The notes under the pieces: model-generated | The model's database searches: none | What the model was told of the DNA's origin: nothing | What the model saw: only the letters and a program-made list of their open reading frames with translations | Position numbers and translations under genes: made by a program | Shown: piece after piece, positions 8,943 to 17,231 of the stretch | How the letters are laid out: each line of letters opens with the position of its first letter | How positions within the stretch are numbered: the first letter of the stretch is position 1 | NCBI RefSeq assembly: GCF_007858185.1 | Contig: NZ_VFES01000001.1 | Span: 1-64,000 of the forward strand | Length of the DNA: 64,000 nucleotides | Reading direction: 5' to 3' | From: Pseudomonas grimontii | GTDB lineage: Bacteria; Pseudomonadota; Gammaproteobacteria; Pseudomonadales; Pseudomonadaceae

Positions 8943-9725
8943 GTGCTTATCGAGTCCCGACGTCGCGCTTACTTGACCGCCATGCAGGTGGTCAACTGGC
9001 TGCCCCGCACTGAACTGCCGTTCGCCGCCCCGTCGCGGCCCGAGCTGTTAGAGGCGCTTGAGCCCTATGAGGCGTTCGAGACCTCGGGCGAGGAGGCCGC
9101 CGCCCCGGTGGTGGTGGCCAAACCAGTGCCGCAGGCGCGCCCGGCGGTCGAACGGGCCAAGATCGAAGTGCCACGCCCCTCGCCCATGGCCAAGCCGGTG
9201 GTGGCCGAAGAGGCCGCCCCGGTGGTCAAGGCGCCGGTGGTGCCGCCACCGCGTTTCGCCCTGCAGCTGCTGCGGGCCGGGCGCTGCCTGCTGCTGGTGG
9301 AATTGCCCACCGGCGAGCGCTTCCAGACCCGCGACCCCGCCTACATGCTGCTCAAGGACATGTTGCGCGCCGCCGGCCTGCCCGACAGCCCGCAAATCGT
9401 TGGCGACCCGGTACGTTGGCCGTTGCTGGTGCGCGGCACCATGGACCAGGGCCCGGAAGCGGCGCGGGATTTTGTGCAAGGCTTCGTGTCGGCACGCCTG
9501 GAGGACGAACCCTGCGTGTGCCTGTGGCTGATCGGGCTGCCCGCCGTGCGGTTTGCCGGTGAGGCGAATGCAGAATCCTGGTACCGCGAACTGCAGGTCG
9601 AAGGCCTGGGTTCGGTATGGGCCCTGCCGGGCCTGGAATTATTAATGGAAGAGCCACAGCGTAAGGCTGATGTCTGGCAAGCCATGCGCCGGCTGATGGC
9701 GCGCTGGAAAACAACCGATGAGTGA
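8943..9725 (+). CDS. holD: DNA polymerase III psi subunit (HolD), enlarged pseudomonad form
   Basis: I start this at the GTG at 8943 (260 residues) because it begins with SRRRAYLTAMQVVNWLPR. This aligns with the chi-binding N-terminus of E. coli psi (SRRDWQLQQLGITQWSLRR): S5-R6-R7, M14, V16, W19 and R22. A Pro/Ala/Val-rich linker (about residues 45-100) is absent from the 137-residue E. coli protein. The C-terminal part (CLLLVELPTG, and LPGLELLMEEPQRKADVWQA near the end) resembles the psi core. It overlaps rimI by 8 bases, the same order as E. coli holD-rimI. Family knowledge: psi links chi/SSB to the clamp loader. Start at ATG 8982 would delete the conserved N-terminus. Confidence 0.75.
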   Translation: MLIESRRRAYLTAMQVVNWLPRTELPFAAPSRPELLEALEPYEAFETSGEEAAAPVVVAKPVPQARPAVERAKIEVPRPSPMAKPVVAEEAAPVVKAPVVPPPRFALQLLRAGRCLLLVELPTGERFQTRDPAYMLLKDMLRAAGLPDSPQIVGDPVRWPLLVRGTMDQGPEAARDFVQGFVSARLEDEPCVCLWLIGLPAVRFAGEANAESWYRELQVEGLGSVWALPGLELLMEEPQRKADVWQAMRRLMARWKTTDE

Positions 9726-10170
9726 GGCTTTATCCTTCCGCCCGATGACCGAGGCTGACCTCGACGCCGTGCTGAAAATCGAATACGCGGCGTTCAGCCA
9801 CCCCTGGACCCGCGGGATCTTTCTCGATGGGCTGGGCAAGTACCAGATCTGGCTGATGTTCGAAGGCGAGCAGCAGGTCGGCCACGGCGTGGTGCAGATC
9901 ATCCTGGATGAAGCGCATTTGCTGAACATCACCGTCAAGCCGGAAAACCAGGGCCGTGGCCTGGGTTTGGCGCTGTTGGAGCACCTGATGTCCCGCGCCT
10001 ATGCCGCCAAGGCTCGCGAATGCTTCCTGGAAGTGCGCGACAGCAACACCGGCGCGTTCCGTTTGTATGAGCGCTATGGCTTCAACGAGATTGGGCGTCG
10101 TCGGGACTACTACCCGGCTGTCGGCGGGCGCGAAGATGCGGTCGTCATGGCCTGCACACTGGTCGATTAA
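9718..10170 (+). CDS. rimI: Ribosomal protein S18 alanine N-acetyltransferase RimI
   Basis: This 150-residue GNAT acetyltransferase is a normal size for RimI. It shows the acetyl-CoA loop NQGRGLGLALLEHL (residues about 79-92) and the RimI-type segment ECFLEVRDSNTGAFRLYERYGF. Family knowledge: it acetylates the N-terminal alanine of ribosomal protein S18. It overlaps the end of holD by 8 bases and is followed by a perfect palindrome that may serve as its terminator. Confidence 0.92.
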   Translation: MSEALSFRPMTEADLDAVLKIEYAAFSHPWTRGIFLDGLGKYQIWLMFEGEQQVGHGVVQIILDEAHLLNITVKPENQGRGLGLALLEHLMSRAYAAKARECFLEVRDSNTGAFRLYERYGFNEIGRRRDYYPAVGGREDAVVMACTLVD

Positions 10171-10182
10171 GCACTGAAATCC

Positions 10183-10212
10183 ATGTGGGAGGGGGCAAGC
10201 CCCCTCCCACAT
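10183..10212. repeat. Perfect REP-type palindrome, probable terminator of rimI
   Basis: Two 14-base arms (ATGTGGGAGGGGGC and its exact complement) flank an AA loop, and the right arm is followed by TTTT. The same core recurs at 3869-3899. It sits between convergent rimI and the acidic-protein gene, the usual location of Pseudomonas REP elements. Confidence 0.8.
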
Positions 10213-10227
10213 TTTTACCGTGTTGCA

Positions 10228-10632
10228 TCAGCGGTTTCCGTCTACAGGGTCAATGTCGGCCAACTCGGCCTCATCCAAGCCATTCCCGCCGCCAATCTCA
10301 TCTTCATCCACAATGCTCAGGTCATAATCCGCCGCATTATCCTCACCTTCCTCCCGAGCATCCCGCGCACCATCTTCATGGATCAGCGTTTCCGGGCTCA
10401 TATCATCATCAGTCGATTCATGATCATCGGTCGAAGCCCCGGTCATTCCGGCCTCACGCACCCGTTCGTCGGGCATCAGGTGCTCGCGCTCGTGAAGGGG
10501 GATCTCGTTGCCGATCTCAGCCGTCGGCTCTTCTTCGTCAAAATCCAGCTCCCGCATCGAGCCCATGCGGTCTTCGTTGTCGTCAATCGGTTCGGGCTGT
10601 GTAGCGCCGTAGGGACGTCGTGATTCAGTCAT
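10228..10632 (-). CDS. Highly acidic small protein of unknown function
   Basis: The start is the ATG at 10632, with GAGG seven bases upstream; a TTG two codons earlier has no better support. The 134-residue product has 45 Asp/Glu (about one third), almost no aromatic residues, no signal peptide and no membrane segment. It is therefore likely a soluble, largely disordered cytoplasmic protein. I recognise no domain. Homologues in this genus are sometimes labelled serine kinase/phosphatase, but no kinase or phosphatase motif is present. It is divergent from the carbonic anhydrase gene. Confidence 0.7.
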   Translation of the reverse strand: MTESRRPYGATQPEPIDDNEDRMGSMRELDFDEEEPTAEIGNEIPLHEREHLMPDERVREAGMTGASTDDHESTDDDMSPETLIHEDGARDAREEGEDNAADYDLSIVDEDEIGGGNGLDEAELADIDPVDGNR

Positions 10633-10783
10633 GGCCAATCCTCATACTGTGGGGCTTATAGTGTGTGGACAGGCATGGCCCACCAAGATTCAAGTAATTG
10701 CCCGCCGGCTATCTTTATGATCGGCGTGACCCGGACGGGCGGTCGTCTGTCAAAGCTGCGCATCATTCCTGAGGCTTTCCCTG

Positions 10784-11428
10784 ATGAACGAACTACAAGA
10801 CCTGCTTGATAACAACGAACGCTGGGCGGATGCGATCAAACAGGAAGATCCCGAATTCTTCGCCAAGCTCGCCCGCCAGCAGACCCCTGAATACCTGTGG
10901 ATCGGTTGTTCCGACGCCCGCGTACCGGCCAACGAGATCGTCGGCATGCTGCCCGGTGATTTGTTCGTACACCGTAACGTCGCCAACGTGGTGCTGCACA
11001 CCGACCTCAATTGCCTGTCGGTGATCCAGTACGCGGTCGATGTGCTCAAGGTCAAACATATCCTCGTCACCGGCCACTATGGCTGCGGCGGCGTGCGTGC
11101 CTCGATGCAGGACCGCCAGTTCGGCCTGATCGACGGCTGGCTGCGCACCATCCGCGATCTCTACTATGAAAACCGTGACGTGCTGGCGCAATTGCCGACT
11201 GAAGAGGAACGGGTGGACCGCATGTGCGAGCTGAACGTGATCCAGCAGGTGGCCAACGTCGGCCACACCAGCATTGTGCAAAACGCCTGGCACCGTGGGC
11301 AGAGCCTGTCGATCCATGGCTGCATCTACGGCATCAAGGATGGCCGCTGGAAGAGCTTGAACACCACCATCAGTGGCTTCGAGCAGTTGCCGCCACAGTA
11401 TCGCCTGCGCCCGTTGGGCGAAGCTTAA
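10784..11428 (+). CDS. can: Beta-class carbonic anhydrase
   Basis: This 214-residue enzyme interconverts CO2 and bicarbonate. The zinc ligands C42, D44, H98 and C101 are all present within CSDAR and HYGCGG, together with the partner R46. Length and sequence fit the bacterial Can/type II group. In P. aeruginosa a beta-carbonic anhydrase lies at the corresponding position near rimI. The 3' end overlaps the convergent SET-domain gene by 4 bases, with no terminator between them. Confidence 0.95.
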   Translation: MNELQDLLDNNERWADAIKQEDPEFFAKLARQQTPEYLWIGCSDARVPANEIVGMLPGDLFVHRNVANVVLHTDLNCLSVIQYAVDVLKVKHILVTGHYGCGGVRASMQDRQFGLIDGWLRTIRDLYYENRDVLAQLPTEEERVDRMCELNVIQQVANVGHTSIVQNAWHRGQSLSIHGCIYGIKDGRWKSLNTTISGFEQLPPQYRLRPLGEA

Positions 11429-11949
11429 GGTCGCTTGCGCATCCGCCAACGGGTCATGAACGCCTGTCCTTCGGCGTTCAACGGCTCCTGGCTGCCGGTG
11501 ATCCAGCCTCGGCAGTTCAGCTCGCCGCAGTGGCAAGCGAACTGCCGGAACAACGCGTCCTCGGTACTCGCGTAGTCCAGGGTCAACGGGGCGCCTGCGG
11601 GGATGGGCTGCACGGTCCAGAGCTCCAGGTAGGTGGTGTCGAAAAACACATTGGGGTTGCAGGAGTGCCGCATCAGGCCGCAGAACCAACAGTCGTAGAG
11701 GTGGATGCGAGGTGACAGTTGCAACGTGTGCGGACGTCGCTCGCTCACGGCGTAACCGGAGACCTTGGCGATGCGCAGGCGGCTGTCAAAGGCTGTGCGA
11801 GCCTGGACACCGGCCTCGGTGCCATCGGTGGCTTGTACGACCTGGAAGTGCTCGGACGAGGGGTAGCCGTCTTTGATGAGCAGCGGCTTGAATGGGTACA
11901 GGCAGCCAGACACAGTGGTTTTAGCCTTATCCATGGCTTGAGTCTTCAT
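11425..11949 (-). CDS. SET-domain protein-lysine methyltransferase
   Basis: This 174-residue protein has the C-terminal hallmarks of SET methyltransferases: RHSCNPN (residues about 94-100, the S-adenosylmethionine-binding pseudoknot), a LDYAS strand in place of the usual GEELTxDY, and a post-SET CHC...C zinc cluster (CHCGELNCRGW). Family knowledge: SET enzymes methylate lysines of proteins and are mainly eukaryotic; the bacterial substrate is unknown. AAGGAG lies 4 bases before ATG 11949, and ATG 11934 (MDKAKTTV) is an alternative. It is tail-to-tail with can. Confidence 0.85.
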   Translation of the reverse strand: MKTQAMDKAKTTVSGCLYPFKPLLIKDGYPSSEHFQVVQATDGTEAGVQARTAFDSRLRIAKVSGYAVSERRPHTLQLSPRIHLYDCWFCGLMRHSCNPNVFFDTTYLELWTVQPIPAGAPLTLDYASTEDALFRQFACHCGELNCRGWITGSQEPLNAEGQAFMTRWRMRKRP

Positions 11950-12046
11950 AACTCTCCTTGGTGGGGCTGCCTCGACCTGCGGATGGAGTCTGACTGCCAG
12001 TCTTGCAGCGGATGGGCCCGCCTCAAGACTCGCTGAACATGGATCT

Positions 12047-12087
12047 GATTTCTACTGTCAACCTTGACAGTAGAAATCGGATTTTTT
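12047..12087 (+). terminator. Perfect 15-bp inverted repeat followed by a T run
   Basis: Arms at 12047-12061 and 12064-12078 are exact complements separated by CC, followed by GGATTTTTT. On the plus strand this has terminator form, yet no plus-strand gene ends nearby: can ends 620 bases earlier and the SET gene in between is antisense. It could stop read-through from can, or be a protein-binding dyad (core CTGTCAACCTTGACAG). Confidence 0.6.
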
Positions 12088-12094
12088 GGGCGCT

Positions 12095-13264
12095 CTACAG
12101 CGCCGGGGCGGTGAGCGCAGGGGCAGGCGCTGCGTTTTTCAGCTGTTTGAGCTGCGCTTTGATCGCGGGCGTGGCGCATTTGGCATTCGCTTGTTCCGGG
12201 GTCAGGTTGCGCACCGAGGAGTAGAACAACTCACAGGTCTGCTCTTTGCGCGTGACCTGCCAGGTGTTCATGCAGGCCTTGAGCAGCACATTCGGATCGC
12301 TCGCCGGTTTCTGGCCCATTCCGGCCTGCCAGCAGGCGGCGCTCAAGTCCTGGCCCATCACTTTCAAGCCGGCGTCGTCGGCTTTCTGCTCGTTACCGTC
12401 ATAGGTGTCCGGGCTGGCCGCGTACCAGATGTAGCTGGGGTGGTTGGCGCCCAGCACCGAGACGGTCTTGCCCGCGACAGGGCTGATCTGCGCCAGGCCC
12501 AATACACCCACGGTTTGCCCGTATTGTTGTTTGACCCAACTGCGCACCGGCGCGCCGAACGCGACCATTGGCAGTGAGCCGTTGGGGTGCAGGCTCAGTT
12601 CGCTGACCATGCGGGTCTGGTAGTCGGTGAAGTAGCCGTAGACGTTCTCCAGGTCCTTGCCCGCGTTGGACGGCGCGGCGATGGGCGCGATGTCGATGAT
12701 GGTCTGGTAGGCCGGGGTTTCGGTGGCCGGCACGCCGTTGTCGGTGAGCAGGCTGGCCCAGCGGTCGGTGGTGGCCGACTCCAGGTAATCCTGGGCCTGG
12801 GTCAGTGAATAATCCGGCGGGAAATGCAGCAACTCGATGCTCTTGCGGTTTTCCAGGGCCATGCCCAGCGGCAGGAACAGGTACCAGTTGTAGGCCCACT
12901 TGCCGTCGCTGTTGAGTTTGCTCGCGCCCTGGTAGGCCAGGTCAGCAGTATTAAGCAGCGCGCTCAGGGGCTGGCCGTAACTCTCAGGTACACCGCTGAA
13001 GGTCGCCGCGAGCTGCCCTTCATGGTTTTTGACGCTGACCTTGGCTCGGCTATAGCCGTCACGCTGCAAGCTTTGGTTGAGGTAGTGCTCGGCGGTCTGC
13101 TCCAGCGTCCATGGCCGAAAGCAGATCACATTGCAGTTATTGGGGTAAGCGAACAACTGGGTGACCCGTTGAGCGCTGCCCAGTGGTACTTCGATGTCGG
13201 CGTGTACGACCGCACTGGCCAGCAGTGCGGCCAGGGTGAAGGACAACCTGGTCGGTTTGAACAT
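12095..13264 (-). CDS. Secreted/periplasmic protein of unknown function
   Basis: The start is ATG 13264, with AAGGAA six bases upstream. The 389-residue product begins with a clear signal peptide (MFKPTRLSFTLAALLASAVVHA, cleavage near residue 22). The mature part has several cysteines (PNNCNVICF near the N-terminus; AACWQ and KACMN nearer the C-terminus) suggesting disulfides in the periplasm. I recognise no catalytic domain. It lies about 120 bases downstream of, and in the same direction as, the acid phosphatase/phospholipase gene, so the two may be co-transcribed. Function is not assigned. Confidence 0.75.
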   Translation of the reverse strand: MFKPTRLSFTLAALLASAVVHADIEVPLGSAQRVTQLFAYPNNCNVICFRPWTLEQTAEHYLNQSLQRDGYSRAKVSVKNHEGQLAATFSGVPESYGQPLSALLNTADLAYQGASKLNSDGKWAYNWYLFLPLGMALENRKSIELLHFPPDYSLTQAQDYLESATTDRWASLLTDNGVPATETPAYQTIIDIAPIAAPSNAGKDLENVYGYFTDYQTRMVSELSLHPNGSLPMVAFGAPVRSWVKQQYGQTVGVLGLAQISPVAGKTVSVLGANHPSYIWYAASPDTYDGNEQKADDAGLKVMGQDLSAACWQAGMGQKPASDPNVLLKACMNTWQVTRKEQTCELFYSSVRNLTPEQANAKCATPAIKAQLKQLKNAAPAPALTAPAL

Positions 13265-13385
13265 ACTTGGTTCCTTGTCAGCGAAGGCCCGTCTGCGCGG
13301 GATGAAAGCCCACCTCCTCACAGTAGCGGTTGACCAGGAAAACCGCGTGCTAAATCGCCAGGCATGTCGCTATTGGATAAGCGTC

Positions 13386-15086
13386 CTACACGCTGAACTG
13401 CAACGCGTTACTCAAATCCCCCATGGGTTTCTGGCCTCGGGCAATCATGGCGTCATCGCGTTGCTTGAGCCCGTCCAGGGCCTCCAGCTGGAAGACCCGC
13501 GTAATCAAACGCAGGATCGATGCGGTGTCGTACACCGTATGGTCCACGGTGCCTTTGCGCGCGAAGGGCGAGACCACCAGCGCCGGGACGCGCGTGCCTG
13601 GGCCCCAACGGTCGCCTTTGGGCGGGGCGACGTGGTCCCACCAGCCGCCGTTTTCATCGACGGTCACCACGACTACCATGTTTTTCCACTGCGGGCTTTC
13701 CTGCAGCACCTTTAAGGCGCGGGCGATATGGCGGTCGCCCGAGGCCACGTCGGCGTAACCGGCGTGCATATTCAGGTTGCCCTGGGGCTTGTAGAAACTC
13801 ACGGCTGGCAGCTTGCCGGCCTGGGCATCGGCAAAGAATTTGTTGGTGCTCGACTCATCGCCCAAGCCGCCATCGCGCAGGCGCTTGTCACGCTCCGCAC
13901 GGTTCTCGGGGCCTTGTTGCTTGAAATAGTTGAACGGCTGGTGGTGGTACTGGAAGTTTGGAATCTTCGGAATGCCGCCCGAATCCTTGAACTGATCCAG
14001 CGTCGCCTGCCACGCCCCGGCGTACCAGGCCCAGTCGACGTTCTTTTTCGACAGCTTGTCGCCGATATGTTCGTGGGTCTGCGGCACCAGCACGTTGGGC
14101 AGGTCAGGCTTTGCGTAATCCGGGTTTTCCGGGTCACGAATCCAGGTCGGCCAGTAAGGTGGCGCCAGGGTGTTCACAGCGTAGCCGTCAGGGGTCAGCG
14201 CGCTGGGGCCGAACTGCGGCGCGCCGGTCATGGCGCTGGCCGGGGATTTATCCAGGGGCTTGAGACGCGTATCGGTCGGGTCATCGCTTTGCAGCGTGGC
14301 GATCTGCGCCTTGGCCACCGACTGCGCGGCATTCGGGTAAAACGGCGCGGTGGCGCTGATCAGGTATTGATGGTTGAGGAACGAGCCACCAAACGCACCC
14401 TGGAAGAAGTTATCGCAGAGCACAAACTCCTTGGCCACGTCCCACAGGCGCAGGGAATAACGGCTCTGGGCGTAATGGCCCATGACCAGGCCACCGGAGT
14501 CGGCCCAGGCGACGAAACCGTCGTTCTTGCCGCCGTTGATCTGCATCTGGTTCTGGTAGAACACGTGCCACAAGTCGCGGGTGACCAGGCTCAACGGCAG
14601 GTCTTCAGCGTTCGGGCCCTTGAGGGCGAACGGGGCGTTGGGCAGGTTTTCCTGGAATTGCACTTCGCTGGGGTAAGTCACCCCGTCCACGCTTTGCGGG
14701 CCCACTTGCAGCACGCCGCCCCAGACGGGGGGCAGGGTGGTCAATAGGCTGCCGTCGCGGTCGCGTTGTTGTGTGTCGGTGGCAGAAAGCGCCGACAGCG
14801 GTTTCTCAACGCCAGGGAAGTCCGCAAACAGGTTGTTGAAGCTACGGTTCTCGGCGTAGATCACCACCACGGTCTTCACCTGGTCGTGCAAGGCCTTGTC
14901 CAGCTCCTGCGGTGTGAGCGGCCGCGCTGCTGGCTTGCCGGGCGCCTCACTGCTATTGCCGCAGGCACTCAAGGTCGCGCCGACCCCCAATACCGCCGCG
15001 CCCCCCAGGAAGCGCCGACGGCTGGTATCTACCGGCGGTTGGGCTGCGGAATCGGGGGCAGGGCGGTCTTCGTGATCGTCACTCAT
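13386..15086 (-). CDS. Tat-exported acid phosphatase / phospholipase C-like lipoprotein
   Basis: The start is ATG 15086 (AAGGA nine bases upstream), giving 566 residues. Residues about 22-44 form a twin-arginine signal (SRRRFLGGAAVLGVGATLSAC) that ends in a lipobox-like LSAC, so it is probably a Tat-exported lipoprotein. The catalytic domain is the phosphoesterase/AcpA type: YAENRSFNNLF near the N-terminus and VTVDENGGWWDHVAPPKGDRWG near the C-terminus. Family knowledge: these enzymes hydrolyse phosphomonoesters or phospholipids. The exact substrate cannot be read from sequence. No Pho box was found. Confidence 0.85.
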   Translation of the reverse strand: MSDDHEDRPAPDSAAQPPVDTSRRRFLGGAAVLGVGATLSACGNSSEAPGKPAARPLTPQELDKALHDQVKTVVVIYAENRSFNNLFADFPGVEKPLSALSATDTQQRDRDGSLLTTLPPVWGGVLQVGPQSVDGVTYPSEVQFQENLPNAPFALKGPNAEDLPLSLVTRDLWHVFYQNQMQINGGKNDGFVAWADSGGLVMGHYAQSRYSLRLWDVAKEFVLCDNFFQGAFGGSFLNHQYLISATAPFYPNAAQSVAKAQIATLQSDDPTDTRLKPLDKSPASAMTGAPQFGPSALTPDGYAVNTLAPPYWPTWIRDPENPDYAKPDLPNVLVPQTHEHIGDKLSKKNVDWAWYAGAWQATLDQFKDSGGIPKIPNFQYHHQPFNYFKQQGPENRAERDKRLRDGGLGDESSTNKFFADAQAGKLPAVSFYKPQGNLNMHAGYADVASGDRHIARALKVLQESPQWKNMVVVVTVDENGGWWDHVAPPKGDRWGPGTRVPALVVSPFARKGTVDHTVYDTASILRLITRVFQLEALDGLKQRDDAMIARGQKPMGDLSNALQFSV

Positions 15087-15182
15087 TGCGGGGAGTCCTT
15101 GCTGGCGAGTTGTTGCAAGATATTTCGCAGGACGGTAGCAATGCAATGTGACGGAACGAAGACAGCGTTTCGAGTCAGGCGA

Positions 15183-15503
15183 TCACAGCAGACGCAGTGC
15201 CAATTGGCTGCCGGCGCGCAGGTACTCTACCTGAGCCGTCACGGCATCCTTGACGATTGCCTCGCCGGTGTCGGTCAGGGTGGCTTTTTTTGCATCGATA
15301 ACGCTGGTCTGCAGTAGTTGCATGGCCACATCCATGGCTTTCTGGAAGGCGGTTACGTTGTTATGCAGGCCAAATTCCTTGATGACAGCAGCCATGCGGC
15401 GATCGGCTTCGTCTCGCAGGGTCTTGTACTCGACGAACGATACGTTGTCGTCTTTGTAAATATCATCGAGCAACTGCTCCAGTGATTTGGATAAAGGGGT
15501 CAT
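15183..15503 (-). CDS. Small conserved protein of unknown function
   Basis: The start is ATG 15503 (MTPLSKSLEQ), with AAGGAAA six bases upstream; the longer frame to 15548 lacks a site. The 106-residue protein is predicted helical throughout, soluble, with no signal or membrane segment. No domain is recognised. It lies about 100 bases upstream of the acid phosphatase gene in the same direction and could be the first gene of that unit. Confidence 0.65.
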   Translation of the reverse strand: MTPLSKSLEQLLDDIYKDDNVSFVEYKTLRDEADRRMAAVIKEFGLHNNVTAFQKAMDVAMQLLQTSVIDAKKATLTDTGEAIVKDAVTAQVEYLRAGSQLALRLL

Positions 15504-15627
15504 TCGGATTTTCCTTGGGCTATGTGAGAGGCATCCAAGGTTAATCAAAGGGGCTGGCAGGAGGAGTCAGGGTTGTCATCGTATCGAGTAGGACAACCCC
15601 TATGCACGTCATCAGAAACGCCGTGCC

Positions 15628-17046
15628 CTACGGCATCACCGGCGGTAAATACTTCAAGGTCGTCCCCAGCGCCCACAGCAGGAACAGCACCAACGGTGTG
15701 TGCACCAGTAACTGTACAAACGAAAACCCGATCAAATCCCGCGCCTTCAACCCCAGCACGCCCAGCAACGGCAGCATATAGAACGGGTTGATCAGGTTCG
15801 GCAGTGCCTCGGCCGCGTTGTAGATCTGCACCGCCCAGCCCAGGTGGTATTGCAGGTCATTGGCGACCTGCATCACGTAAGGCGCTTCGATGATCCACTT
15901 ACCGCCGCCCGATGGAATAAAGAAGCCCAGTACCGCCGAGTACACGCCCATCAGCAGGGCATAAGTGTCGTGGGAGGCGATGGAGGTGAAGAAGGTCGAG
16001 ATATGGTGCGCCAGGGTCTGGCCGTCGCCGCCCTTGACCACGGTCATCAGCGCTGCAATCGAACCGTACAGCGGGAACTGGATCAGCACGCCGGTGGTGG
16101 TCGGCACTGCACGGGCCACCGCATCGAGGAAGCTGCGCGGGCGCCAGTGCAGCAGGGCGCCCACCATGATGAACAGGAAGTTGTAGGTGTTCAGCCCCGA
16201 AATCGCGCTGATCGCCGGCTTGGTCGAGAACTCATGGAACAACCAGCCCGCCGCCAGCAATGCCAGCAGAATGGTCAGCAACGGGCTGTGTTCCAGCCAT
16301 TCGCCGGGGCGAGTTGGTGGTTGCAGCTTGGGCAGGTTGAAGGCCGGGTCGACGCCACACGCCTTGGCGTCACGGGCGCTGTTCGGGCCGGGAGCGGTGG
16401 CGTAGGCGATGATCAGCGACACCACGATCAGCGCCAGCAACAGCACGCCGGATTGCCACAGGAAGATCGTGTCGGTAAACGGGATAACCCCGGTGATCGA
16501 CAGGATCGACGGCGGCAAACTGGCCGGGTTGGCCTGCAATTGTGCGGCCGAAGACGACAGCCCCAAGGCCCACACCGCACCCAGGCCCAGATAGGCCGCC
16601 GCACCCGCAGCACGGTAGTCCATGCGCAAATCCGTACGCCGGGCCAGTGCACGCACCAGCAAACCGCCGAACACCAGGGACAGGCCCCAGTTGAGCAATG
16701 ACGCCACCATGGAGATCAACGCGACCCACGCCACGGCGGAGCGGCCGTTTTTCGGGATGCGCGCCAGGCGGTCGATCAGCTTGACCGCCGGCGGCGAGCT
16801 GGCGACCACGTAACCACCGATCACCACGAAGGCCATCTGCATGGTGAACGGGATCAGGCTCCAGAACCCGTCGCCAAAGGCCTTGGCGGCTTCGGTCGGT
16901 GCGGCGCCCATGCCCAGGGTCGCCACGGCGACGATGATCACGGCGAGGGCGGCGAACACCCAGGAGTCGGGGAACCAGCGCTCGGCAAAGTTCGAGCAGC
17001 GCAGGGCAAATCGGGCATAGCGGCTTTCTTCGATAGCATCGGCCAC
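15628..17046 (-). CDS. atoE: Short-chain fatty acid transporter, AtoE family
   Basis: This 472-residue inner-membrane protein has about 12 hydrophobic segments and AtoE-family segments such as GDGFWSLIPFTMQMAFVVIGGYVVA, NWGLSLVFGG, and FIPSGGGKWIIEAPY near residue 370. The start is GTG 17046, with AAGAGG eight bases upstream. Family knowledge: AtoE takes up short-chain fatty acids such as acetoacetate or butyrate. No ato catabolic genes flank it here. It is divergent from the MFS gene, sharing a 185-base intergenic region. Confidence 0.85.
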   Translation of the reverse strand: MADAIEESRYARFALRCSNFAERWFPDSWVFAALAVIIVAVATLGMGAAPTEAAKAFGDGFWSLIPFTMQMAFVVIGGYVVASSPPAVKLIDRLARIPKNGRSAVAWVALISMVASLLNWGLSLVFGGLLVRALARRTDLRMDYRAAGAAAYLGLGAVWALGLSSSAAQLQANPASLPPSILSITGVIPFTDTIFLWQSGVLLLALIVVSLIIAYATAPGPNSARDAKACGVDPAFNLPKLQPPTRPGEWLEHSPLLTILLALLAAGWLFHEFSTKPAISAISGLNTYNFLFIMVGALLHWRPRSFLDAVARAVPTTTGVLIQFPLYGSIAALMTVVKGGDGQTLAHHISTFFTSIASHDTYALLMGVYSAVLGFFIPSGGGKWIIEAPYVMQVANDLQYHLGWAVQIYNAAEALPNLINPFYMLPLLGVLGLKARDLIGFSFVQLLVHTPLVLFLLWALGTTLKYLPPVMP

Positions 17047-17231
17047 GAGTCATACCTCTTGTAGTTATTATGGGGGCGGCAGTTTTCGCGCATGTTCCTC
17101 CACGGCCATTGATATGGGAATGCAGTTATCTTCATCGATCAATGAGGAAAACAAATATATCTGCCGCGATTGCCATCATCCGGCTCAGCTCATAACCTGC
17201 ACGCCATTTTGTTTGTCTGCCGAGCCTCAAC

